Assembly: GCA_017883165.1 (NCBI GenBank)
Contig: JADGOC010000013.1
Span: 1-44,798 of the forward strand
Length of the DNA: 44,798 nucleotides
From: Acidobacteriota bacterium
Lineage (GTDB): Bacteria; Acidobacteriota; Vicinamibacteria; Vicinamibacterales; CAVVIG01
Direction: 5' to 3'
Shown here piece by piece: positions 8,621 through 14,812 of this stretch. Within the stretch, counting starts at the first letter, position 1; every line of letters begins with the position of its first letter. The notes below the pieces were generated by a model. The model worked only from the letters and a program-made list of their open reading frames with translations. It did no database searches and was not told where the DNA came from. A program made the position numbers and the translations under genes.

Positions 8621-9921
8621 GACACCTTCGCCGAAATGGAGTCTGGAATCGCAAGCTCGATGCGGCCGCGCGGGACGACGCTCAGCGTGACGCGGCGGGA
8701 GGGCTGAAGATACGTCTCAGCCGCCTGGCGCACCGACGCCGCGGTCGCGCCATTGTAGCGGGCGAGATCGCGATCGAAGTACGCCGGGTCGCCCATGAAG
8801 ACGTTGTAGGCGTTCAACTGGTCGGACTTCCCGCCGAAGCCGCCGACCGTCTGCAGCCGGAACATGAACTGCGATTCCGCCTGCACGCGCCCGCGGTCGA
8901 TTTCCTGGCTGGTCGGCCCCTCGGCGGTCAGACGCGCGATCTCGTCGAGCATCACGCGCTCGAGCTCGGCGAGGGCGTGCCCCGGCGCCGCCGTCGCCGC
9001 GAGCTGGAGAAAGCCGCCGATCTCGCGCGAGTTCTGAGAGGCGGAGACGTCGGTGGCGATGCGCTCGTCGAACACGAGCCGCCGATAGAGACGCGACGTC
9101 TTGCCGTTGGCCAGGAGATCGGCGATCAGATCGAGCTCCGCGTCCTCGGTGGCAAACATCGCCGGCGTAAGCCACGAGATGTACAGACGCGGCAGCTCGA
9201 CGCGGTCGTCGAGCCAGAGCCGCTGCTCGCCGTCGAGGGCCGCCGCCACGCGCACCGGCTCGACGCGCGGCCCCGCCGGAATCTCCTCGAAGTAGGCGCT
9301 CACGAGCGCGAGCGCCGCATCGGGATCGATGTCGCCGGCGAGCGCGATCGACGCGTTGGCCGGATGGTAGTACCGCTGGAAGAAGGCGTGCACTTCGTCC
9401 AATCGTACGGCTTCGAGATCCGCAATCTCGCCAATCGTCGTCCAGTGATACGGATGATCGGGCGCGAAGAGCGCCGCGAGCATCGCCATCGAGGCGAGGC
9501 CGTATGGGCGATTCTCGTAATTCTGGCGCCGCTCGTTCAGCACGACGTCACGCTGGTTGTTGAACTTGGCCTCGGTGAGCGCCGGCAGCAGAAAGCCCAT
9601 GCGGTCCGATTCCATCCAGAGCGCGAGCTCGAGCGCACCCGACGGCACGACTTCCCAGTAGTTGGTGCGATCGGCGTTGGTCGATCCATTCAGCGAAGCG
9701 CCCGCTCCCTGAAGCGGATGAAAGTAGCCGCGGTCGTAGTGCTGTGATCCCTCGAACATCAGGTGCTCGAAGAGATGCGCGAATCCGGTATGGCCCGGCC
9801 GCTCGTTCTTCGATCCGACGTGGTACCAGAGGTTCACGGCGACGATCGGGCAGGTGTGATCCTCGTGCAGCAGCACGTCGAGGCCGTTGGCGAGCGTGCG
9901 CTTCGTGAAGCCGATGTTCAA
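8617..9921 (-). CDS. M16 family zinc metallopeptidase, catalytic subunit
   Basis: A 434-residue peptidase with the inverted zinc motif HLFEH (His49, His53; Glu52 is the catalytic base) and the third ligand Glu130 in VVLNERR, giving the expected spacing of 76 residues. It probably cleaves short peptides or signal/transit-type sequences as a heterodimer with the product of the next gene. TTG at 9921 is the only reasonable start that begins at the beta strand NIGFTKRTLANGL; it lies 10 nt after the stop of the lipoprotein gene. The longer upstream reading frame is a shadow of that gene. Confidence 0.9.
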   Translation of the reverse strand: MNIGFTKRTLANGLDVLLHEDHTCPIVAVNLWYHVGSKNERPGHTGFAHLFEHLMFEGSQHYDRGYFHPLQGAGASLNGSTNADRTNYWEVVPSGALELALWMESDRMGFLLPALTEAKFNNQRDVVLNERRQNYENRPYGLASMAMLAALFAPDHPYHWTTIGEIADLEAVRLDEVHAFFQRYYHPANASIALAGDIDPDAALALVSAYFEEIPAGPRVEPVRVAAALDGEQRLWLDDRVELPRLYISWLTPAMFATEDAELDLIADLLANGKTSRLYRRLVFDERIATDVSASQNSREIGGFLQLAATAAPGHALAELERVMLDEIARLTAEGPTSQEIDRGRVQAESQFMFRLQTVGGFGGKSDQLNAYNVFMGDPAYFDRDLARYNGATAASVRQAAETYLQPSRRVTLSVVPRGRIELAIPDSISAKVS

Positions 9922-9931
9922 CGGCCCATGC

Positions 9932-10411
9932 TCAACGAAACGACCCGCAGGTCGGCATCTCGGTGCCGTAATACGGATTGGCGAGCGTCGACCCTTCCTG
10001 CAGCCACGGCTTGAGAACCATCGGACAGAACGCGATGCGCACACCAGGCGGCGGTGTGAGATGCAAGCCGTCCATGTAGGCGACGATGGCCTCGCTCAGC
10101 GCGCCGAAGCGGTCACGCGTGTCCGCGAGCTCCGTGGTCGACGTGAGCTGCACCGCCGCCATGTCGATCTTCATAGCCGGCGCGCCGAGGGCGCTCGCCG
10201 CCGTCGCGATGTTGCCGGCGTTCGCCTTCACATCGTCCACGCTGTCGCGCGCGAGCGAGGCCTGGATCTTGAGATACGGATCGACGATCGACTGCGGCAT
10301 CTGCCCACCGGCGGGAGGCGTGTTGCCCGTCTGCGGCGCCGGCGTGCACGCGGACGCCAGCACGCCCACGAGCATCATCACGCACGCAAGCGCCGTAAGA
10401 AATGTCTTCAT
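9932..10411 (-). CDS. DUF3347-like lipoprotein
   Basis: 159 residues. A lipoprotein signal peptide (KTFLTALACVMMLVGVL) ends in the lipobox ASAC with Cys22 as the lipidated residue. The mature part is helical and ends in FCPM...NPYYG..MPTCG, which matches the C-terminal signature of DUF3347, a domain found alone or fused to CusB-type metal-efflux proteins. A role in copper or other metal handling in the periplasm is therefore possible but unproven. The ATG overlaps the mrp stop as ATGA, so translation is probably coupled to that gene. Confidence 0.75.
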   Translation of the reverse strand: MKTFLTALACVMMLVGVLASACTPAPQTGNTPPAGGQMPQSIVDPYLKIQASLARDSVDDVKANAGNIATAASALGAPAMKIDMAAVQLTSTTELADTRDRFGALSEAIVAYMDGLHLTPPPGVRIAFCPMVLKPWLQEGSTLANPYYGTEMPTCGSFR

Positions 10412-11493
10412 CGGACAATCGTCAGCGGAATCGTGGCCGGGCGGTTGAAGCTCGCAATCGACACCTGCGCGGCTGTTCGCTCGGCGGCCGCCATGAAGGC
10501 CTGCGCCGCGGGCGAATCCGGCTCGCTGATCATCAGCGGCACGCCGACGTCGCTGCCTTCGCGGATCGGCTGGTAGATCGGCACGCGGCCCAGAAAAGGA
10601 ATGTTCAACTCGGCCGCCATCTTCTCGCCGCCGCCGTGGCCAAAAATGTCCGCCTCGTGCCGGCAGTTCGCGCACACGAAGTAGCTCATGTTCTCGACGA
10701 TGCCGATCGGCGGGATGTTGAGCTTTTTGTACATCGCGATGGCGCGGCGGCTGTCGGCGAGCGACACCTGCTGCGGCGTCGTCACGACGATCGCGCCGGC
10801 GACGGGCACCGACTGGCTGAGGCTCAACGCGACGTCGCCGGTGCCGGGCGGCAGGTCGATCACGAGATAGTCGAGGTCGACCCAGCGGACTTCGCGGAAG
10901 AACTGCTGCAGCGCGCCGTGCAGCATCGGCCCGCGCCAGATGATCGGCGCGTCGTCGGCCGTCAGAAACGCCATCGAGACGACCTGCAGGCCGTACTTCT
11001 CCGCCGGCACGATCTTCTTGCCGTCGGTCGTGAGCTGCTCGCCTTTCATGCCGAGCATGATCGGGACGTTCGGGCCGTAGATGTCGGCGTCGATCATGCC
11101 GACCTTGCCGCCGCACTTGGCCAGCGCGATCGCGAGATTCACGGCGACCGTCGTTTTTCCGACGCCGCCCTTGCCGGCGCCGACCGCGATGATGTTCTTG
11201 ACGCCGGGAATCGGCGAGCGCGTGCTGTCGCCGCCCACCGCTTCGCGCACGCGAGCGGACATGTTGACGTCGACCGCCGACACGCCCGGCAGCTGCGCGA
11301 CCGCGGCGCGCGCCTGATCGCGCATCTGTTCCTTGACCGGACACGCCGGCGTCGTCAGCTCGATCGTGAAGGCGACGCGGCCGCCGTCGATCGTGAGGTC
11401 CTTGATGAAGCCGAGGCTGACGATGTCCTTGTGCAGATCGGGGTCGGTGACGACCTTGAGGGCATCGAGCACGGCCGCCTGTTGTACTGGCAT
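10408..11493 (-). CDS. mrp: Mrp/ApbC family iron-sulfur cluster carrier ATPase
   Basis: 361 residues. The N-terminal MIP18/DUF59 domain (1-85, with Cys51 in TTPACPV) is followed by the ParA/MinD-like P-loop ATPase with GAGKGGVGKTT (105-115), DADIYGPN, and the cluster-binding CANC (274-277). It binds and delivers [4Fe-4S] clusters in the cytoplasm. The ATG at 11493 fits the family N-terminus; the much longer frame upstream is antisense to DUF4870. TATTCT ends 6 nt before the ATG, so a leaderless transcript is plausible. First gene of the mrp-DUF3347-M16-M16 run. Confidence 0.93.
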   Translation of the reverse strand: MPVQQAAVLDALKVVTDPDLHKDIVSLGFIKDLTIDGGRVAFTIELTTPACPVKEQMRDQARAAVAQLPGVSAVDVNMSARVREAVGGDSTRSPIPGVKNIIAVGAGKGGVGKTTVAVNLAIALAKCGGKVGMIDADIYGPNVPIMLGMKGEQLTTDGKKIVPAEKYGLQVVSMAFLTADDAPIIWRGPMLHGALQQFFREVRWVDLDYLVIDLPPGTGDVALSLSQSVPVAGAIVVTTPQQVSLADSRRAIAMYKKLNIPPIGIVENMSYFVCANCRHEADIFGHGGGEKMAAELNIPFLGRVPIYQPIREGSDVGVPLMISEPDSPAAQAFMAAAERTAAQVSIASFNRPATIPLTIVR

Positions 11494-11499
11494 CACCCA

Positions 11500-11541
11500 A
11501 GAATATCGGCTTTGGCGCGTGAATAACAAGGATGCTACACT
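11500..11541. promoter_or_regulatory. Divergent promoters for mrp and the DUF4870 gene
   Basis: Leftward, TATTCT (11505-11500) sits 6 nt before the mrp ATG. Rightward, TTGGCG (11512-11517) and TACACT (11536-11541) are 18 bp apart and precede the ATG at 11581 by 39 nt. The rightward pair looks like a normal sigma-70 promoter; the leftward one lacks a clear -35. Confidence 0.4.
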
Positions 11542-11580
11542 CCGCGAACCGCGCGGCCGGATCCGCACGCGCCTCTCAAT

Positions 11581-11937
11581 ATGCCAGAGACCACGCCCGA
11601 CTCGGCTGAACCCAATCGCGGCGTGATGATCGTGCTGGCCTATCTGTGGCTGCTCGCGCTCGTGCCGTTGCTGCTCGACAAGAGCGACCGCGAGGTCCAG
11701 TGGCACGCCAAGCACGGCATCGTCATCATGATCGCGGAGCTCGCCGCGCTGCTCGTCTACATCGTGATCACGAGCATCATCAGCCTGGCGGCGCTCGGCG
11801 TCGGCTGCGTGTTGAGCCTGTTCCTCGTGTTCGCGTGGGTCGGTGTGCTCGCGCTGCACGTCGTCGCCATCGTGAAAGGCCTCAACGGCGGGCGCCTCAT
11901 CATTCCCGGCGTGAGCGAGTACGCCGACCGGCTGTGA
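11581..11937 (+). CDS. DUF4870-type membrane protein
   Basis: 118 residues with three hydrophobic segments (about 15-32, 47-75, 80-100) and the QWHAKHG motif after the first segment that typifies DUF4870/Tic20-like small membrane proteins. Its biochemical role is not established. The ATG follows a promoter-like pair at 11512-11541. Its stop overlaps the yidD start as GTGA. Confidence 0.8.
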   Translation: MPETTPDSAEPNRGVMIVLAYLWLLALVPLLLDKSDREVQWHAKHGIVIMIAELAALLVYIVITSIISLAALGVGCVLSLFLVFAWVGVLALHVVAIVKGLNGGRLIIPGVSEYADRL

Positions 11938-12206
11938 AACCGGCGATCGCGGCCGTTGTGATCGCCGTCGGCGTACTGGCACTCCGGGGACAAGCGATCG
12001 CGATCGGCGGCATCCACGTGTATCAACGCACGCTCGCGCCGGTGGCGGCGCACGTCGGACTCCGCTGCCGCTTCACGCCGACATGCAGCCGCTACGGAGA
12101 AATCGTGATCGCGCGCGACGGATTGGTGCGTGGCGGGTGGAAGGCGGTGAAACGGATCGCGCGATGCGGACCGTGGACGGCGGCCGGAACGGTGGACGAA
12201 CCCTAG
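11934..12206 (+). CDS. yidD: Membrane protein insertion efficiency factor YidD
   Basis: 90 residues. The diagnostic block CRFTPTCSRYG (45-55) and ARCGPW (77-81) are present, with the three conserved Cys at 45, 51 and 78. A hydrophobic or amphipathic N-terminus should attach it to the inner membrane, where YidD assists YidC. Its usual neighbours rnpA, yidC and rpmH are not here, so this is an isolated copy. The GTG start overlaps the preceding stop. Confidence 0.9.
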   Translation: MKPAIAAVVIAVGVLALRGQAIAIGGIHVYQRTLAPVAAHVGLRCRFTPTCSRYGEIVIARDGLVRGGWKAVKRIARCGPWTAAGTVDEP

Positions 12207-12282
12207 CCGACGCTTCTCACGATCAGGATCAGGACCGCGGCGACAGAATGATCACCACGAGCGCGCCAACCTCGCCGTTCAT
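12203..12282 (-). pseudogene. Tiny membrane-protein gene with a probable one-base frameshift
   Basis: An ATG overlaps the GntR stop as ATGA and opens a frame reading MNGEVGALVVIIL, which is then closed after four further codons. One base away the next frame continues VAAVLILIVRSVG to a TAG. Joined, the two halves make a believable 26-27 residue single-pass membrane peptide, and both halves have high GC at third positions. A one-base loss (real or a sequencing error) is the simplest reading. It could instead be chance. The convergent yidD stop overlaps its end. Confidence 0.35.
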
Positions 12283-12671
12283 GACTTCATGCTTTCCGCC
12301 ATCGCCGTCAGCTCGCGACTGATGCTGGCGGATGACAAGCCTTGCGCGAGGCCCTCGGCCGCGAGCTGGCGCAGGCGCTGTCGAAACAGGTTGCGCGTTT
12401 CGGGATTCGCCGACGGCGCCACGCGAGCGAGCACGCGGACGCCGCGGCCCTGTGAGACGTCGAGCCAGCCTTCGTCGGCCAGCGTGCGGTAGGCGTCGGC
12501 GACCGTATTGAAGTGCACGCCGAGATCGACGGCCAGACGGCGCACCGACGGCAGGACGTCGCCGGGCGCGACCGCGCCCTCCACGAGCCTGGTGCGGAGT
12601 TGGTCGACGATCTGCCGGTTCGCCGGCGTCGGCGCGTCCAGATCGATCTGAATGCGGGGTGCGGGCGTCAC
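12279..12671 (-). CDS. GntR-family (YtrA-type) transcriptional repressor
   Basis: 130 residues. A winged helix-turn-helix of GntR type (about 15-75; LPSVRRLAVDLGVHFNTVADAYRTL) is followed by a short helical tail of the YtrA subfamily with no large effector domain. These regulators normally control small membrane or ABC-transport genes in their own operon. The GTG at 12671 lies 5 nt from a perfect palindrome overlapping its promoter, implying autoregulation. The only co-directional downstream gene is the frameshifted mini membrane gene, so the real target may have been lost. Confidence 0.9.
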   Translation of the reverse strand: MTPAPRIQIDLDAPTPANRQIVDQLRTRLVEGAVAPGDVLPSVRRLAVDLGVHFNTVADAYRTLADEGWLDVSQGRGVRVLARVAPSANPETRNLFRQRLRQLAAEGLAQGLSSASISRELTAMAESMKS

Positions 12672-12676
12672 TGTCT

Positions 12677-12699
12677 ACTGTATACAGACAGTATACAGT
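12677..12699. promoter_or_regulatory. Operator palindrome of the GntR repressor
   Basis: ACTGTATAC, five bases, then GTATACAGT form a perfect 9-bp inverted repeat. It covers the proposed -10 box and ends just before the repressor start codon. Position and symmetry fit autorepression by a dimer, which is inferred. Confidence 0.7.
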
Positions 12700-12716
12700 T
12701 TAGGGCGCGCTGTCAA
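12688..12716 (-). promoter_or_regulatory. Promoter of the GntR gene
   Basis: On the minus strand TTGACA (12716-12711) and TACTGT (12693-12688) are 17 bp apart. The -10 box lies inside the operator palindrome. Confidence 0.6.
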
Positions 12717-12720
12717 GCGA

Positions 12721-13104
12721 TCAGCCGTGTTCGATGAACAGCTTCTTGCCTTCCTCGTTCAAGAGGACCCACAGCGCATAGCAGCCGAGCGCGGTGCCGT
12801 AGGGCAGTAGCAGCAAGTCGATCGCGCCGAGCACGAGCGCGAGCACACGCGCGGCGTGATGCCGCCGGCGCAGCGGGATGCCGACCGCGACGTGCGCCAG
12901 CCCCCAGACGATCGCGATCACGGCGAGCGTCATGAACGCGGCCGCCGTCACGCCGGCGGCGAACTGGCCGCCGCCCCCGCGACTCGCCGACGTGATGATC
13001 GACGCGGCGGCAACCGCGAGCGCGAGCGTCGACAGCCCGACGAGCGTCGTCAAAATGCCCCAGATGATGAAGAGGACGCCGACGAAGTCGACGTGGGAGG
13101 ACAA
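12721..13104 (-). CDS. Conserved small multi-pass membrane protein
   Basis: 127 residues with three to four hydrophobic helices: GVLFIIWGILTTLVGLSTLA, AFMTLAVIAIVWGLAHVAVG and VLALVLGAIDLLLLPYGTAL. No named domain is recognised. TTG at 13104 is the likely start: it follows the stop of the DnaJ-like gene by one nucleotide and begins just before the first helix, whereas the longer frame upstream reads low-complexity shadow of that gene. Coupling to the zinc-finger protein suggests the two act together, perhaps at the membrane. Confidence 0.6.
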   Translation of the reverse strand: MSSHVDFVGVLFIIWGILTTLVGLSTLALAVAAASIITSASRGGGGQFAAGVTAAAFMTLAVIAIVWGLAHVAVGIPLRRRHHAARVLALVLGAIDLLLLPYGTALGCYALWVLLNEEGKKLFIEHG

Positions 13105-13105
13105 C

Positions 13106-13504
13106 TCAGGCGGCGGATCGAATGGCGACCCGCACTTCGACGCGCACCGGCGCGGCGTGAGGAGAGCTGACGCGGAAGCGGATGCGCGCGCCGTCGGCGA
13201 TCCGCGCGGGCACGGCCAGGCGGACCGCGTAGTGGACGAGCGACTCGCCGCTGCCGCAGCAGCCATCGCACGGCTCCGTCCACGTCTCGCCGCGGCCGCC
13301 GCAGCGCTCGCACATGCCGCGGATCGGCACCTCAAGCGGCATGACGAGACCGCGCCACGCGTCTTCCCGCGAGAGCGACACGTCGGTCAGCACGAGGTCG
13401 GCGTCGGCGCGCTCGCCGAGAAACGCGTCGCGCATCCGATCGACGGCGTGGCCGACCGACGGGAAATCGATGGCGATTTCGTCCGCAAAGCACTCGTGCA
13501 TCAC
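13106..13504 (-). CDS. J-domain-less DnaJ-like zinc-finger protein
   Basis: 132 residues. Two CxxCxGxG modules (CERCGGRG and CDGCCGSG, about residues 65-86) match half of the DnaJ zinc centre. They are preceded by a strand region ending VSLSREDAWRGLVMPLEVP that resembles DnaJ substrate-binding domain I, and followed by beta-strand sequence. No J domain or HPD motif is present, so it cannot recruit DnaK in the normal way. GTG 13504 or ATG 13501 are equally possible starts. A strong promoter lies directly upstream, and the membrane gene follows after one base. Function unknown; protein binding or zinc-dependent redox are possibilities. Confidence 0.65.
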   Translation of the reverse strand: MMHECFADEIAIDFPSVGHAVDRMRDAFLGERADADLVLTDVSLSREDAWRGLVMPLEVPIRGMCERCGGRGETWTEPCDGCCGSGESLVHYAVRLAVPARIADGARIRFRVSSPHAAPVRVEVRVAIRSAA

Positions 13505-13513
13505 GTCCCGCTA

Positions 13514-13542
13514 AAGATAGGAGCGGCCTGCCCGCTTGTCAA
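13514..13542 (-). promoter_or_regulatory. Strong sigma-70-like promoter of the DnaJ-like gene
   Basis: TTGACA (13542-13537) and TATCTT (13519-13514) are separated by exactly 17 bp on the minus strand. The -10 box ends 9 nt before the GTG start, leaving almost no untranslated leader and no room for a Shine-Dalgarno sequence. Confidence 0.65.
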
Positions 13543-13584
13543 GATTACTCACGGATGGTAGCGTTATTGAAGTCAACACAAATC

Positions 13585-13749
13585 ATGCCCACGAAGGAAT
13601 GCCCGCTCTGCGGCGAGCCGATGCGCCTCCGAGTGAGCGAAGCCGTCGTGCAGGTGCCGGGCAATCCACAGCCGGTCGCGCAAAACGTACGCGAGTGGGT
13701 GTGCCCCGAGTGCGACTACTTTGAAGAGGCCGATGCGGATGAAATGTAG
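13585..13749 (+). CDS. Small zinc-ribbon protein (YgiT-like)
   Basis: 54 residues with two CxxC pairs, CPLC (6-9) and CPEC (40-43), spaced as in a zinc ribbon; the middle reads LRVSEAVVQVPGNPQPVAQN as a beta hairpin. The arrangement resembles the MqsA/YgiT-type zinc finger but there is no HTH or toxin partner, so it is not a proven antitoxin. ATG 13585 is chosen over an upstream GTG because the zinc finger starts right after it. Confidence 0.6.
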   Translation: MPTKECPLCGEPMRLRVSEAVVQVPGNPQPVAQNVREWVCPECDYFEEADADEM

Positions 13750-13764
13750 GTACCGGCGCCCGCC

Positions 13765-13986
13765 TCAACGCGCGCCGATTGTGAGCAGCACTTCCTTGCG
13801 AAGGGTATCTTCGAAGTCCTCGAACTTCAGCGCCGTTTCACACTCGTCGCACAGCACTTCGAGAACCGCCGGCTGAGTTTCTTCCGTTACTTCCACACGG
13901 CCGTCTTCGACCCGGACGACGTGCATTTGCAGCGTCTTGACCAGAAAATTCCGGTCGTTGCCGCAACTCGAACAAGTCAACGCCAC
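13765..13986 (-). CDS. Small zinc-ribbon protein with acidic middle
   Basis: 73 residues. CSSC (5-8) and CDEC (46-49) flank a beta-rich acidic stretch VRVEDGRVEVTEETQ. GTG at 13986 is selected because GAGGGAG stands 6 nt before it; a longer frame extending upstream has no such signal. Family unknown, but the Cys spacing and conserved-looking N-terminus support a structural zinc site. Convergent with the previous small zinc protein, 15 bp apart. Confidence 0.6.
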   Translation of the reverse strand: MALTCSSCGNDRNFLVKTLQMHVVRVEDGRVEVTEETQPAVLEVLCDECETALKFEDFEDTLRKEVLLTIGAR

Positions 13987-14128
13987 GTAAGACTCCCTCA
14001 CCCCTGACAGGGGGCGTCTGACATCCAAAAACTCGATTCTATGTAATGGCTGGGACGGACGCAACGACAATTTCGGCCTGAAACGCCGGATCTTCGCAAA
14101 ATCGGCCAAAATTTGATAACTTTCGTCC

Positions 14129-14305
14129 ATGCCGACCACGACCGGTGCGTACGAAATCCACAGCGAGGCCCGCGGACCGCACTGGATCGCGTGGGTGACC
14201 CGCGGCGCCGGATCCACGCCGGACCGATCGATCGTGCTCATCGGCGCATCGAAAGACGAGGCCGAATCGCGCGCCCGCCAGTTCGCCGAGCAATCCTCAT
14301 ATTAG
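14129..14305 (+). CDS. Small conserved-looking protein
   Basis: 58 residues: a beta-type start GAYEIHSEARGPHWIAWVTR, a middle strand, and a helix IGASKDEAESRARQFAE. The layout (strand, HWxAW/Y strand, then a DEA-rich helix) is similar to the protein at 22109-22336, so the two may be paralogues. GATAAC stands 8 nt before the ATG. Its end overlaps the convergent DUF488 gene by 9 nt. No function can be assigned. Confidence 0.5.
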   Translation: MPTTTGAYEIHSEARGPHWIAWVTRGAGSTPDRSIVLIGASKDEAESRARQFAEQSSY

Positions 14306-14812
14306 GCCGGGGTAGGTAGCCGTGCCCTCCACGACGCGCGCGAAGTCGGTCAGCGTGTGCATTGGCGCCGCGCCGGCGGACATGATGTGCGCGACGCCGA
14401 TGCCACGCGCCACCAGCGCGTCGGCCGTGAGCTGCCGGTGGCACCGCCACCAGACCGCCTCCGCGCACATGATCGCCGTGATCGCATCGGCGGAGCCGGC
14501 GACGAGCTCGTCGAGCGCACCCACGAATTCCCTCGTCTGCATGTAATCGGCGTAGCCGCGGAAGCCTTCATGCCTCCACGCCGTGTTCGACGAATCGTGC
14601 CGCGCCTTGCGGTGGCCGCCGAGACCGGGAAAATGACGATAGGCGACGCCCGCCGCCGGGAGCGACACCGAGAGCGCGTCGGCGGCGAAATGCGGATGCC
14701 GCCGCGAGCGCGGCACCGAACGGATGTCGGCGAGCTGCCTCACGCCGTGCGCGTTCAACAGGCCGATGAACTCGTCGAGCGATCGTGTGGAATGCCCGAT
14801 CGTGTAGATCAT
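14297..14812 (-). CDS. DUF488 family protein
   Basis: 171 residues with the DUF488 hallmarks: N-terminal YTIGHSTRSLDEFI, DIRSVPRSRR (27-36 region) and the C-terminal Cys/Trp block CAEAVWWRCHR. DUF488 proteins are widespread and uncharacterised; the conserved Cys, Arg and His suggest an enzyme. The ATG overlaps the addA stop as ATGA, so it is probably co-translated with the AddAB genes. A DNA-related role is only a guess from that location. Confidence 0.88.
   Translation of the reverse strand: MIYTIGHSTRSLDEFIGLLNAHGVRQLADIRSVPRSRRHPHFAADALSVSLPAAGVAYRHFPGLGGHRKARHDSSNTAWRHEGFRGYADYMQTREFVGALDELVAGSADAITAIMCAEAVWWRCHRQLTADALVARGIGVAHIMSAGAAPMHTLTDFARVVEGTATYPGLI

Noticed and set aside
10402-11526. 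Long plus-strand frame opposite mrp
   Set aside because: Antisense shadow rich in Arg, His and Asp; mrp has the full Walker motifs.
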